A stretch of DNA of 64,000 nt from Cytophagales bacterium (lineage in GTDB: Bacteria; Bacteroidota; Bacteroidia; Cytophagales; 172606-1), in assembly GCA_030446715.1 (NCBI GenBank), contig JAUJMU010000003.1, positions 267,530-331,529 of the forward strand. The letters are read 5' to 3'. A model generated the notes under the pieces. It was given only the letters and a program-made list of their open reading frames with translations. It ran no database searches and was not told the origin of the DNA. A program made the position numbers and the translations under genes. Below, piece after piece: positions 10,421-19,498 of this stretch. Within the stretch, counting starts at the first letter, position 1, and each line of letters opens with the position of its first letter.

Positions 10421-10573
10421 AGCTGATCAAAACTTCAATAAACCTGTACAACCTTAAAACGGTTAAAAATAAAATGAGTTTAGTGCAAAAAAATATCGCC
10501 ACTTGAGTGAGCAGACGCTCCGGTGAATGAATAAATTATCTCATGCCTTTCCTGCACCAGAACAATTTCCCCA

Positions 10574-11533
10574 TTACCCGGCAGGTTGGGTTTCCTCTTT
10601 TGGGGTACCGGTTCCCGGGAACCAGCCCCGCGTTTCCACCTGGCTTTCAAGTTGATCCTCCAGATCGTCGGGCAGCTGCGGAAAAAAGTCAATTCCGGTT
10701 ACCTCTTCGACCTGGTCCACCGAAACGACAAAGGATTTGAGCGCCAATCCGGAACCCTCATTGCGCATGAGGAAGGCAATGGCACGGGCTTCCGGATACC
10801 GGAGAAAAAGCACAACTTTATAATACTGCTCCGGCACGGCCACCTGATTGCGCCTTCCGATGGTGGGCAGCCCTTTTTTCAGCGCGGGGCCGGTCACGAT
10901 GTACAGCATTTTGTCGCGGCGGGCCCATACCCTTACCCTTGATTCCAGCTTTTCCCAGATGCCCCGGTTAAAATCCGGTGCCTGCGGACTCATATTGCTC
11001 ATGTAAAAAGATTCAGACATCCGTTCGGGTGAACTTTTGAAATCCGCCGCAGGAGCGAGGTGGCCCCGGTCGTATCCCGAGCCGCGGTAATCGTCGGGCG
11101 TGGCGGAGCCGGTACTTACGTCAGGGTCAGGACGAAAGTCATTTTCTCGTTCGGCCGTGCCTTTCAGGTTGTCGGAGGTTAGCTGATAAGCTACCCACAG
11201 CGGCTGTTCCCATGCCTCCCCGTAGCAGATTGTATAGGCCTGGTGTTTCACCAGTTCGCAGTCCCTTGCGGAATTTGGGAGACCAAAACCGGCCTCGCTT
11301 TCAAAGGGGAATCCACCATGGGCGGGAGCCCCGGTCCGGTTGTTTCCGGCGGTTCGGTCAGGCGAACGTTTTTCAGGAGTAGTTTTGTTTCCGGTGCGGG
11401 GAGGTTTCTTCTCCCGGCCGGTAGCCGGTGGCGTAGCATCGTCGGGGGGCTGCAAAAAATACCATATTACAAACAGCAGGATGAAGGCGAGGATGATTTT
11501 GCCCGGAACCTGGTTTCCCTTTTTTCTGGCCAT
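10574..11533 (-). CDS. DNA/RNA non-specific endonuclease (NUC1 family), membrane-anchored
   Basis: A 319-residue protein with one N-terminal membrane segment (IILAFILLFVIWYFLQ, about residues 13-28), a Pro/Lys/Thr-rich linker to about residue 75, then the beta-beta-alpha-metal nuclease domain. The signature YDRGHLAPAADF carries the catalytic His158, followed by FYMSNMSPQAPDFNRGIWE with the metal-binding Asn. The anchor suggests action outside the cytoplasm (periplasm), so the likely job is nucleic acid breakdown for nutrition or clearance of extracellular DNA. It lies upstream of the DNA ligase with 150 bp between; joint function is unproven. Confidence 0.88.
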   Translation of the reverse strand: MARKKGNQVPGKIILAFILLFVIWYFLQPPDDATPPATGREKKPPRTGNKTTPEKRSPDRTAGNNRTGAPAHGGFPFESEAGFGLPNSARDCELVKHQAYTICYGEAWEQPLWVAYQLTSDNLKGTAERENDFRPDPDVSTGSATPDDYRGSGYDRGHLAPAADFKSSPERMSESFYMSNMSPQAPDFNRGIWEKLESRVRVWARRDKMLYIVTGPALKKGLPTIGRRNQVAVPEQYYKVVLFLRYPEARAIAFLMRNEGSGLALKSFVVSVDQVEEVTGIDFFPQLPDDLEDQLESQVETRGWFPGTGTPKEETQPAG

Positions 11534-11544
11534 AGCTGAGGAGT

Positions 11545-11572
11545 GGGTATTGGGTATTAGGTACTGGGTATT
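11545..11572. repeat. Heptanucleotide repeat (GGGTATT)4, one copy decayed
   Basis: GGGTATT, GGGTATT, AGGTACT, GGGTATT in exact register, 12 bases upstream of the endonuclease start codon. Confidence 0.9.
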
Positions 11573-11802
11573 GGCAGGACATTCAGGATTTACAGTTTAA
11601 AATTGCGCCGCTACTCAAGTTTGGCTAAAATAACCCATTCCCGGTTAACCTCAATGCTCAGGTTATCTGAGTTGACCGAAGAAACAGGTATCCGGGCAGA
11701 ATTACAGGATATTTTGTTCTTATCAAGCAGCTGATCATCCGCGGGTATTACTGCCCGGACAACGAACAACTAACAACCGGCAACTGATTAAGCAGCCGAT
11801 CC

Positions 11803-13071
11803 ATGAAAGAACCTAAAATAATAGCGGTAATCGGAGGAGGCGCTGCCGGATTTTTCGGGGCCGTCACGGCGGCCCGCACCTTCCCGGATTGGGAGGTGGT
11901 GCTGCTCGAGAAAACGCATAAACTGCTTTCTAAAGTGAAGGTTTCCGGCGGAGGGCGGTGCAACGTAACCCACGCCTGCTACGAGCGGAGCCGGCTGGTC
12001 AGAAACTACCCGAGAGGGGAGAAGACCCTGCCCGTTCCTTTTGCCCGGTTTGCCGCGGGCGAAACCGTTGAGTGGTTTGAGGAGAGAGGCGTGCGGCTGA
12101 AAACCGAAGCTGATGGCCGGATGTTTCCCGTCACCGACGACTCCCAGACAATTATCGACTGCCTGATGGCAGAAGCCCGCCAGACCGAGGTGGAAATCAG
12201 GAAAGGATGGGGCGTTTCCGGGATTGAAAAACTGGCGGAGTCAACGGGCTTCCGGATCACTTCTCCCGACGGTGCTGCCCTCCACGCCGGCCGTGTACTG
12301 ATCGCCACGGGTGGAAGCCCCAACGTAAATTCTTACGGATGGCTGGAAAAACTGGGTCACCGGATCATTACGCCGGTGCCCTCGCTGTTCACTTTCAACG
12401 TGCCTGATTCCGACCTCACCGACCTGTCCGGCATATCCGTACCGGAAGCAAACCTTAAAATATCCGGGACCAGACTAGTACAGAATGGTCCGCTGCTGAT
12501 TACCCACTGGGGCTTCAGCGGACCGGCAGTATTAAAATTATCGGCCTGGGGTGCCCGCGAACTGGCTGAAGTCGGGTACCGTTTTCACTTTCAGATCAAC
12601 TGGGTACCGGATCAGAATGAAGACGCCGTGCGGGCTGACCTGACCCTTTTCCGCGAAAATAATCCAAAGAAACTGGTAACGGCCCATGCACTTTACGGTT
12701 TGCCGCAGCGCCTCTGGAAGCGTTTAACCGAAGGTTCCGGAATTACTGATACCATAAGATGGGCAGATTTGCCCAAAAAAAACCTGAACAAGCTGATTGA
12801 CCGGTTGGTGAGGAGCACCTACGCTGTAAATGGTAAAAGCACTTTCAAAGAAGAGTTTGTTACCTGCGGTGGAATCTCCGGCGGAGATGTTGACTGGCAG
12901 ACCATGGAAAGCCGCCAGTGTCCGGGTTTGTTTTTCGCCGGCGAGGTGCTCGATGTAGACGGCATCACGGGCGGCTTTAATTTTCAGAATGCCTGGACTA
13001 CCGGATTTCTTGCCGGTCAGAACATTGGCAGACCTATCCTTTCGGAGAAAGGGCAGCTAACCGACAAATAA
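11803..13071 (+). CDS. NAD(P)/FAD-dependent oxidoreductase, HI0933/BaiN family
   Basis: A 422-residue flavoprotein. The dinucleotide-binding motif VIGGGAAGFFGA begins at residue 7; KVKVSGGGRCNVTH is the hallmark of the HI0933-like family; the C-terminus has FFAGEVLDVDGITGGFNFQNAWTTG, again characteristic. It is cytoplasmic. Some family members are annotated as aminoacetone oxidase or as BaiN bile acid reductase, but the physiological substrate is unsettled. Its 3' end faces the OmpA gene, with a terminator between. Confidence 0.9.
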   Translation: MKEPKIIAVIGGGAAGFFGAVTAARTFPDWEVVLLEKTHKLLSKVKVSGGGRCNVTHACYERSRLVRNYPRGEKTLPVPFARFAAGETVEWFEERGVRLKTEADGRMFPVTDDSQTIIDCLMAEARQTEVEIRKGWGVSGIEKLAESTGFRITSPDGAALHAGRVLIATGGSPNVNSYGWLEKLGHRIITPVPSLFTFNVPDSDLTDLSGISVPEANLKISGTRLVQNGPLLITHWGFSGPAVLKLSAWGARELAEVGYRFHFQINWVPDQNEDAVRADLTLFRENNPKKLVTAHALYGLPQRLWKRLTEGSGITDTIRWADLPKKNLNKLIDRLVRSTYAVNGKSTFKEEFVTCGGISGGDVDWQTMESRQCPGLFFAGEVLDVDGITGGFNFQNAWTTGFLAGQNIGRPILSEKGQLTDK

Positions 13072-13100
13072 TCCTGAGGGTTTTCTGCTGATGGGAGCAT

Positions 13101-13131
13101 AAAAAAACTGCCGGCAGTTATGCCGGCAGTT
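13101..13131 (-). terminator. Rho-independent terminator of the OmpA lipoprotein gene
   Basis: AACTGCCGGCA (13106-13116) pairs perfectly with TGCCGGCAGTT (13121-13131) around a 4-base loop. A-run at 13101-13107 becomes the U-tract on the minus strand. Confidence 0.9.
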
Positions 13132-13153
13132 CATCTCACCGTGAGTAACCGAT

Positions 13154-13834
13154 TCAGTCAACCTTCACATCACCGGTCTGAGCTTTCTTCTTCAGGTCTT
13201 CGTTGGCGAAGATTGCCACTTCCACGCGGCGGTTCTGCGTCCGGCCGGTTTCGGTATCGTTGGAAGCCACCGGCTGATCAAGACCGTAACCCTTGATAGT
13301 GAGCCGGTTGTTGCCAACGCCAAGTTCCTTGAGGCGGCTGGATACTTCTCTGGCCCGGCGTTCAGAAAGATTCTGGTTATACTGGGCAGTGCCTTTGTTA
13401 TCCGTATGGCCTTCAATTACAATCTCAGTGTCTTCATACTTTTTCAACACCTTGGCCATTTCTTCCACGCTTTTAACTGCCTGTGGAGTCAGTTTATCGG
13501 AGTCGAAACCGAAAAGGATACCGGATTCCATGGTCACCCTGATTCCTTCTCCAACCCGCTCCACTTTAGCGGTCGGTACTTCTTTTTCCAGTTCTTTTGC
13601 CTGCTTATCCATGTAGCGGCCAATAACGGCACCGGTAGCGCCACCCACGGTAGCACCTATAATGGCACCGGCAGCTGTGTTACCGGTAGCAGCTCCTATA
13701 ACACCGCCAACTGCTCCACCGGCACCTGCACCGATTAAGCCACCCTTGGTGGTACGATTGGCATTGCAACCAAAAATAAGCAATGCGGCCAGAAAAATCG
13801 GAAGAATACTCTTTAAGCTGATTGATGTTCTCAT
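13154..13834 (-). CDS. OmpA family lipoprotein with glycine zipper
   Basis: A 226-residue lipoprotein with lipobox LIFGC at residues 19-23. A Gly/Ala-rich zipper segment (GGLIGAGAGGAVGGVIGAAT and onward, about 31-75) is followed by a helical linker and a C-terminal OmpA-like peptidoglycan-binding domain (GFDSDKLTPQA; GHTDNKGTAQYNQNLSERRA; NRRVEVAI). The order is that of YiaD-type proteins, which tie the outer membrane to the cell wall. Monocistronic, with its own terminator at 13101-13131. Confidence 0.93.
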   Translation of the reverse strand: MRTSISLKSILPIFLAALLIFGCNANRTTKGGLIGAGAGGAVGGVIGAATGNTAAGAIIGATVGGATGAVIGRYMDKQAKELEKEVPTAKVERVGEGIRVTMESGILFGFDSDKLTPQAVKSVEEMAKVLKKYEDTEIVIEGHTDNKGTAQYNQNLSERRAREVSSRLKELGVGNNRLTIKGYGLDQPVASNDTETGRTQNRRVEVAIFANEDLKKKAQTGDVKVD

Positions 13835-14026
13835 TGTTACTGATTTTTAAATTAAAATAACAGTTTTGGTATGGTTTGATTAGCTGTCGTGCCTATACTA
13901 CGTGAGTTTGCCCGATTATGTTTTTCCCGCAGGTAAGCCCTTTCAGCCATTCATACACCTCTTGGCAATCATTGTGCCGGAAATTTTCTTATGGCCCCTG
14001 CCGGTAAAAAATCTTCCATACAAAAA

Positions 14027-14476
14027 TCATCCCCGCATTTTGTCCAGTAAATGGTTGATCGTGCGGGCTTCTTCCTCAGTAAGGTTCTGAATATCTTTCC
14101 GCATGGCCTCGCCCTGCTTGTCCAGCTCTTTCAGCAGCTGGAGTCCTTTTTCGGTGATCAGCACATTCACGGCCCGCCTGTCTTCCGGACAAACACACCG
14201 GTCGACCAGGCCTTTGAGCCGTAATTTTTCAACCAGCCGGGAGGCATTGGAGCTTTTGTCCAGCATTCTTTCGGTCAGCAGGGTTACGGTAGCCGAGTTG
14301 GGATGCTGTCCCCTCAGGATCCTCAGAATATTGAATTGCTGGGGAGAAATACCGTAAGGTTTTAACCGCTGGGTATGGCGGAGGCTAAGCCAGTTGCTTG
14401 TGAATATAATATTGAGCATCAGCTTCTGGTGTTCGTGTTCAAACTTAGTCTGGTGAATTTCCTTTTCCAGTTCCAT
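14027..14476 (-). CDS. MarR family transcriptional regulator
   Basis: A 149-residue winged-helix repressor starting at the ATG at 14476 (MELEKEIHQTKFEHEHQKLM); the longer frame to 14551 would overlap csaA and the probable operator. The HTH reads ATVTLLTERMLDKSSNASRLVEKLRLKGLV and the wing CPEDRRAVNVLITEKG. A palindrome at 14508-14519 just upstream is a likely autoregulatory operator. The ligand and other targets are not visible. It lies downstream of csaA on the same strand. Confidence 0.9.
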   Translation of the reverse strand: MELEKEIHQTKFEHEHQKLMLNIIFTSNWLSLRHTQRLKPYGISPQQFNILRILRGQHPNSATVTLLTERMLDKSSNASRLVEKLRLKGLVDRCVCPEDRRAVNVLITEKGLQLLKELDKQGEAMRKDIQNLTEEEARTINHLLDKMRG

Positions 14477-14507
14477 CAAACGGTACGGTTTAAATAAGGG
14501 TAAATAT

Positions 14508-14531
14508 ATGTATATACATTTAATGTATGTA
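14508..14531. promoter_or_regulatory. Probable MarR operator
   Basis: ATGTATATACAT is a perfect 12-bp palindrome (14508-14519), followed after TTA by the related half-site ATGTATGTAC. The position, between the csaA stop and the marR start 32 bases downstream, suits an autoregulatory MarR site. Binding is inferred. Confidence 0.5.
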
Positions 14532-14547
14532 CAATTTGTGCAAACAA

Positions 14548-14895
14548 TCAAGCGATTCTCAAGCCATCAGGTACCTTTCTGTCGGGCTGTATCAGCACTA
14601 CTGCTCCTTGGTGGCCAATAATTCCCAGTATCAGGCATTCAGACAAAAAATTGGCGATTTGTTTCGGGGGAAAGTTGGTAACGGCAATTACCTGGCGGTG
14701 GAGGAGTTCTGTTCTGGAATAAAGGGAGGTTACCTGGGCACTCGACTTTTTCGTCCCGGCCGGGCCAAAGTCAATTGTTATTTTGTAGGCTGGTTTGCGT
14801 GCCTCCGGAAATTCGTCCGCGGCGATAATTGTACCAACCCGGATTTCCACTTTTTCAAAATCTTCCCAGCTGATGGGCGGCAAGGCATAAAGCAT
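14548..14895 (-). CDS. csaA: tRNA-binding protein CsaA
   Basis: A 115-residue protein with the EMAP/Trbp111-type tRNA-binding OB fold: FEKVEIRVGTI at residues 13-23, EARKPAYKITIDFG, QVTSLYSRTELLHRQVIAVTNFPPKQI and the C-terminal GAVVLIQPDRKVPDGLRIA. CsaA family proteins bind tRNA as homodimers and have been credited with export-chaperone activity in Bacillus. A terminator separates it from the upstream coiled-coil gene. marR follows 71 bp downstream. Confidence 0.93.
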   Translation of the reverse strand: MLYALPPISWEDFEKVEIRVGTIIAADEFPEARKPAYKITIDFGPAGTKKSSAQVTSLYSRTELLHRQVIAVTNFPPKQIANFLSECLILGIIGHQGAVVLIQPDRKVPDGLRIA

Positions 14896-14913
14896 ATGAG
14901 CATTAAAATAAAA

Positions 14914-14931
14914 AAAGCCCCGAAAGGCTTT
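14914..14931 (-). terminator. Terminator between the coiled-coil gene and csaA
   Basis: Short stem AAAGCC/GGCTTT around a 6-base loop, with the A-run at 14911-14916 read as U-tract on the minus strand. It lies 27 bases past the stop codon of the gene at 14958-15248. Confidence 0.7.
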
Positions 14932-14957
14932 GCAAGTTAAGGAGAATGGAGAATGTC

Positions 14958-15248
14958 TCAGGAGGCAAGCATCTTTCGCTTTTTCTCAATAATCTCATGG
15001 TAGTATTCCAGATCGTCTTTCAATTGAAAACGAACCATATAGGACAGGGTGGTCTTACACAGAATCTGGGTGACTTCTTCCACTTTATGTTCAAGCACTT
15101 TGATCTCCTCCATAATTTTCAGATGATCTGCCTTTTCGGCGGCGGCCTGAGCAGTGTATTGTTCTACTCCCTGCATTTTTTGGCTGAGTGCGTCGGAAGT
15201 TTCCTTCAGGAGTTCTCCGACATTGTTTTGTTCGACGATGCGTATCAT
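14958..15248 (-). CDS. Hypothetical coiled-coil protein (96 aa)
   Basis: The product is almost entirely helical, with heptad-like runs (LLKETSDALSQKMQGVEQYT; HLKIMEEIKVLEHKVEEVTQ). No signal peptide, no membrane segment and no domain I recognise. It has its own downstream terminator. A structural or adaptor role is possible but not supported by context. Confidence 0.6.
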   Translation of the reverse strand: MIRIVEQNNVGELLKETSDALSQKMQGVEQYTAQAAAEKADHLKIMEEIKVLEHKVEEVTQILCKTTLSYMVRFQLKDDLEYYHEIIEKKRKMLAS

Positions 15249-15688
15249 CTTTTTCGGATTGGGATACGGTAAATTATGCTTAAAAATTACTCAATATTTG
15301 GATCAATCAAAACAAACCCGAAACAAAATTTTTCGCCTGACCAAAGCCGGAACCCGGGAAGGAGGCCCGGGTAAAGCGAATCACCTGCACAATACCCCCA
15401 AAACACGCAGGAAAGGAGGTTTGCCGGAGCCCGGGCGGTTCATCTTGACTCGTACATGAAAGGACAACAAGTTTAAAGGCGAATGGTTTTCTTACATAAT
15501 CCGGGTGCCTGTTGATACCTTGCGGACGTACAGGCTTCTTACGTTGCCGGCCCGAAAAAGTTAAGGATTTTCTGCAGGTTACCAGCCTCAGAAAAATAAG
15601 AAGATCTGCGGGAAGTCCGCCAATGATTATGCCTGGCAGGGCAATCCTCAACAGGGGGTTTTGTCCTTAAAATTTTCAGCCCGTCTGA
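15249..15688. other. 440-bp intergenic stretch, no gene supported
   Basis: A 114-codon minus-strand frame at 15307-15651 has low-complexity, mixed composition and no domain; I do not call it. The region holds the promoter of the coiled-coil gene and the trailer of sbcC. I see no clear terminator for sbcC. Confidence 0.5.
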
Positions 15689-18600
15689 TCAGTTGCCGAT
15701 CACGATTTTGCTGACTCCGCCGCTTTGCCTGACCACCTGAATCTGGGCGGAGATGCGTTCTTTGAGGGTTTCCACGTGGGAAATAATGCCGATCATCTTG
15801 CCGGAAGCCTGCAAATTCTCCAAGGTGGCAATCACCACATCGAGCGTGTCAGGATCGAGGGTACCGAAGCCTTCGTCAATAAAGAGAGAGTCAATTCTGG
15901 TTTTGTTGCCGGCAAGGTCTGATAAGCCCAGGGCAAGGGACAGACTTACCAGAAAAGTTTCGCCGCCGGAAAGTGTTTTGAGGGGCCGTACATTATCGGC
16001 CTGGTCGAGGTCAATGATTTCGAGGTCAAGATCGGTGCCCGGCACCCGCCGGATCTGGTAGCGGCCATTGAGCCGGCGCAGGTGGCGGTTGGCCATCAGC
16101 ACCAGCTGGGCCAGGGTTAGTCCCTGGGCAAAAGTATTGAACTCGGCCCCGGTCGCCGACCCGATCATCGCAGAAAGCGTTTTCCAGCGGTGGTATTCGG
16201 CCCGTTGTTTCCGGATGTCGGCGGCTAGCCGCGAATACGCCTGAACCAACTGTTCATTTTGAGTGAGGATGTGCCTCAGTTTTACAATCTGTTCGGTAAT
16301 TGCTTGCTTTTCGGGTTTGAGTGCCACCAGATGATTTTGAATTTCTTCAAGGCCGCATTGGGTCAGTTGTTGCGCCTGAACTGCACCCAGGTCGCTGGCA
16401 TTTTGGGAGAGGGCACCACCCATCCGGGTGATGGCCGATTGCAGTCTTTCATTTTCAGTGCGCAGGCGCTCTTCTTCTGCCGCAGCAAGCAGGCTGGCCC
16501 GGAAAGTAGCCTGATCCGGAAACCCGGCCGCGGCGAGTTTTTCGGAAAAAACAACGAGTTGCAGCTTCTGCTGGCTCCGGGTGGCGGCAAGGGCCTGCTC
16601 CTGTTCCTGCGATTGACCTTGTCGCTGGGCCAGCTGGTCATTCCGGAAATTAAGCTGTACGGTGAGGATTTCAAGGCGGTTTTCGCAATCGGTTACGGCC
16701 TGATTCAGGCGCAGCCGTTCCGCGGCGGGGCCTTTGCCAGCCATCAGTTCACGGATACCCGCTGCAAGGTTTTGCCCCTTCACTTTGAGGGCGTCAATGT
16801 CAGCCTGCCGGCGGTCAAGGGTAGTCTGCAACTGGGCAATCAGCGCGGTCAGTTTTTCCTCACCGGCCTCCGCAGTCCTGATCAGGTTCAAGGTTTTTTC
16901 GTCCTCCTGCTTTGCCCGTTTGTACTCTTCAATCCGTTTTCGCAGCCCATCCAGCCATCCTCCCTGCCCGTTTTCTCCGGGAATGGTGAGCTGATAAAGT
17001 CCTGATTTTTCATCCAGCGCCTCCCGCAGCTGCTGGTGGGTTTCCCCGAGCCGCCGGAGGTCTTCTTCCAGTTGTTTCCTTTCCCGCTCCAGCTGACCGA
17101 GCAGAGAGCTGGCCTTGTCTATTTCTCCCTCGAGCTTCTGGACCTGCGCCCGGTCTCCTTCCCGCTGTTCCCTGTACTGCTGGAGGTTTTCCTGCTGGGT
17201 GCGGTAATTGCGCTGAATCTCGAGGAGCTGTTGCTGATCCCGCTGGTAGTTTTTCAGCAGCGTCTGCAGGGCTTCCGGCTCGGCAATCGGGTTCTGCTTG
17301 CCAATCTGCTGGTTGAAAGCAGCAAAGTTCTTCTCAAGGGTAGTGGTTTCGAGGGCAAGGTTCTGCACCTGCCGCTGGTCTTTGGCCCGGCTGGTTTCCA
17401 GACCAGTCAGCTGGGTACGTACCCGGTCCATTTCCGTGCGCACTTCCTGAAGCTGGCCGTGCTTCTGGTCGCGTTTCAGCTGGGTTTCGGAGAGTTGAGG
17501 TACGTAATTCGCCTCCTTGAACGGATGGTGCCCGGAGCCGCAAAGGGGACAGGGCTGGCCGTTGACCAGGTGCTGCCGGGCAGATTCGTAATTGAGTATC
17601 AGGTTTTCGGCTTCGCAGAGCCGCTGGAGCAGGGTAAGCTCAGTGAGCATATGCGCTTCCATTTCCCGGAAGCGGATCAGTTCGCCCTGCAATACGGCGG
17701 TTTGCTGCTGGTTGGTGAGCAGGTCCTGCTGGAGTTCTTCAAGCTGTCCGTTTTTCAGGGCGTAATCCCGGGCCAGGGTCACCTGATTGTTGAGGGCCAC
17801 GTAGCGGTGGGTCATTTGCTGAAGCTGGTTTTCCAGTTTCTCAGGGGAGTAGCCGGAAAGCGTTTTTTCAACTGAAACTTTCATTTCTTCAACTTGTGAA
17901 TCCAGCCAGCGCAGGTGTGCAGCGTATTTTTTAAGGGCACCGGCATTTTGGAGGTTGTTCTGTTCAAGCTCATTGCGGCGACCTGCTGATTCGGCCAGCA
18001 GTTTTTGCTTTTCCTCAATCTCCCGGATGGTATGGAAAAGCTGGGGGAGCATCTGCGCAAAGAGGGCCACGTCGCTTTCCAGACATTCGTCCTGAGCGTG
18101 AGTCAGCAGGTATGTCCTGATTTTTTCCTGTTTCTCCCGCAGGGAATGTTTTTCGCTGGCCAGCTGGTTTTGCTCCTGCTGATTTTTTTCGGTTTCTTTC
18201 CGGACGGCGTCCTGTTCTTCGTGGATGCTTTTGTACTGTCCCCGGAGGTCGTCCCGCTCCCGCGCCAGCAATTCAGCCTTAGTGATGACCGGCAGGTTAA
18301 CTGTCAATTCTTCCTTTGCTGCCATCAGGTGCCTCCGGGCGGTTTCGGTCTCCTGGCTAACCCCATTTCTGGCAATTTCCTGAGCCCCTGTTTCTTCCTG
18401 AAGCCGGTTCAGTTTGGAGACCAATCGGGCTTCCTGCTGCTGAAGAACCTCAATTTCCCGGTAGTCGCTGCGCAGGGGCAGGGCCCGCAGGTGAACATCG
18501 TAGCGTTGCATCTGGCTGCCAAAAGCCTCTTTCTGAGCAAGGGCATCCTCAAGGGCGGCCTGCAGCTCCTGACTTTTCTGCTGCAGGTTTCGCAGGTCGG

Positions 18601-19342
18601 TAAGCCACTGTCTCAACCGGCTCAGCCGCTCAATGTCCGCATCCAGTTCCCGGCCTTTGGATTCGCCGGTGGTGAGTTCCTGGCGGATGACCAGTTGTTG
18701 CTCCTCAGTCAGCAGGCGGGTGCTGTCCATTTGCTTTTCCAGGTTTTCCAGTTCCTGCTTCTTTTGTTTCTGTGCCTCAAAGGCCCTTTTTGAAAGGCGG
18801 GTATACAAATCAGTGCCGGTGATTTTTTCAAGCAGTTCCCCCCGGGATCTTTCGTCTGCTTTTAGAAAGGCGGCAAAGTCGCCCTGGGCAAGCATCACGG
18901 ACCGCAGGAACCGGAAATAATCAAGTCCGGTGATTTCTGTGACCAGCGGCGGCACCAGTGATTTTTTTTCTTCCAGAATCTTTCCGTCCGACAGGTCATG
19001 CAGTTCCATTCTGGGGTCCTGCAGGTTGCCGTCCGGTTTGTTGCGGGCCCGGGCCAGCGACCAGCGGGACCGGTAGATCCGGCTGTTTACCTCGAATTCA
19101 ACTTCGGCGGAGCAATCACCGGTATGGTAACTCATCACCTGAACCGGGCTTTCCCGGTTGAAACGGGGAGCAAGGCCGTAAAGGGCAAGCGTGATGGCGT
19201 CCAGGATGGAGGTTTTTCCCGCGCCGGTGGGGCCGGTAATGGCAAACAGACCTGTTTCCGTAAAGGGACTGGTGTTGAAATCAATAAAATGCTCCCCTTT
19301 CAGGGAATTGATATTCTTCAGACGAACGGAAAGAATCTTCAT
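15689..19342 (-). CDS. sbcC: Exonuclease SbcC (Rad50-like ATPase)
   Basis: A 1217-residue SMC-like ATPase that, with SbcD, cleaves DNA hairpins and processes blocked double-strand ends. Walker A GPTGAGKTS lies at residues 37-45; two long coiled-coil arms flank the zinc-hook motif C598-P-L-C601; the C-terminus has LKTLSGGETFLVSLSLALGL (ABC signature) and SLFIDEGFGTLD (Walker B). Length and order match intact family members. It follows sbcD on the same strand, 155 bp downstream, with a heptamer repeat in between. Confidence 0.96.
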   Translation of the reverse strand: MKILSVRLKNINSLKGEHFIDFNTSPFTETGLFAITGPTGAGKTSILDAITLALYGLAPRFNRESPVQVMSYHTGDCSAEVEFEVNSRIYRSRWSLARARNKPDGNLQDPRMELHDLSDGKILEEKKSLVPPLVTEITGLDYFRFLRSVMLAQGDFAAFLKADERSRGELLEKITGTDLYTRLSKRAFEAQKQKKQELENLEKQMDSTRLLTEEQQLVIRQELTTGESKGRELDADIERLSRLRQWLTDLRNLQQKSQELQAALEDALAQKEAFGSQMQRYDVHLRALPLRSDYREIEVLQQQEARLVSKLNRLQEETGAQEIARNGVSQETETARRHLMAAKEELTVNLPVITKAELLARERDDLRGQYKSIHEEQDAVRKETEKNQQEQNQLASEKHSLREKQEKIRTYLLTHAQDECLESDVALFAQMLPQLFHTIREIEEKQKLLAESAGRRNELEQNNLQNAGALKKYAAHLRWLDSQVEEMKVSVEKTLSGYSPEKLENQLQQMTHRYVALNNQVTLARDYALKNGQLEELQQDLLTNQQQTAVLQGELIRFREMEAHMLTELTLLQRLCEAENLILNYESARQHLVNGQPCPLCGSGHHPFKEANYVPQLSETQLKRDQKHGQLQEVRTEMDRVRTQLTGLETSRAKDQRQVQNLALETTTLEKNFAAFNQQIGKQNPIAEPEALQTLLKNYQRDQQQLLEIQRNYRTQQENLQQYREQREGDRAQVQKLEGEIDKASSLLGQLERERKQLEEDLRRLGETHQQLREALDEKSGLYQLTIPGENGQGGWLDGLRKRIEEYKRAKQEDEKTLNLIRTAEAGEEKLTALIAQLQTTLDRRQADIDALKVKGQNLAAGIRELMAGKGPAAERLRLNQAVTDCENRLEILTVQLNFRNDQLAQRQGQSQEQEQALAATRSQQKLQLVVFSEKLAAAGFPDQATFRASLLAAAEEERLRTENERLQSAITRMGGALSQNASDLGAVQAQQLTQCGLEEIQNHLVALKPEKQAITEQIVKLRHILTQNEQLVQAYSRLAADIRKQRAEYHRWKTLSAMIGSATGAEFNTFAQGLTLAQLVLMANRHLRRLNGRYQIRRVPGTDLDLEIIDLDQADNVRPLKTLSGGETFLVSLSLALGLSDLAGNKTRIDSLFIDEGFGTLDPDTLDVVIATLENLQASGKMIGIISHVETLKERISAQIQVVRQSGGVSKIVIGN

Positions 19343-19479
19343 TTAGCAAATAGCAAATAAAATGTACTGGATGCCCTTTTGCCGGTAGCCGCAGGCGTTA
19401 CCGGATTTCGGGCCGGGGCACTGCCATTGGTGCTCACCCGGCTGGCTCCGGCCGGGTGCCGGAGCCTGTTCTGACCGCG

Positions 19480-19498
19480 AATAACCAATAACCAATCC
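19480..19498. repeat. Short heptamer repeat (AATAACC)2 at the sbcD stop
   Basis: AATAACCAATAACCAAT adjoins the sbcD stop codon. The unit is the reverse complement of GGTTATT, the heptamer found at 44606-44626. Confidence 0.7.

Noticed and set aside
15307..15651. 114-codon minus-strand frame between sbcC and the coiled-coil gene
   Set aside because: No domain, no plausible start context and unlike its neighbours in amino acid content; treated as non-coding.
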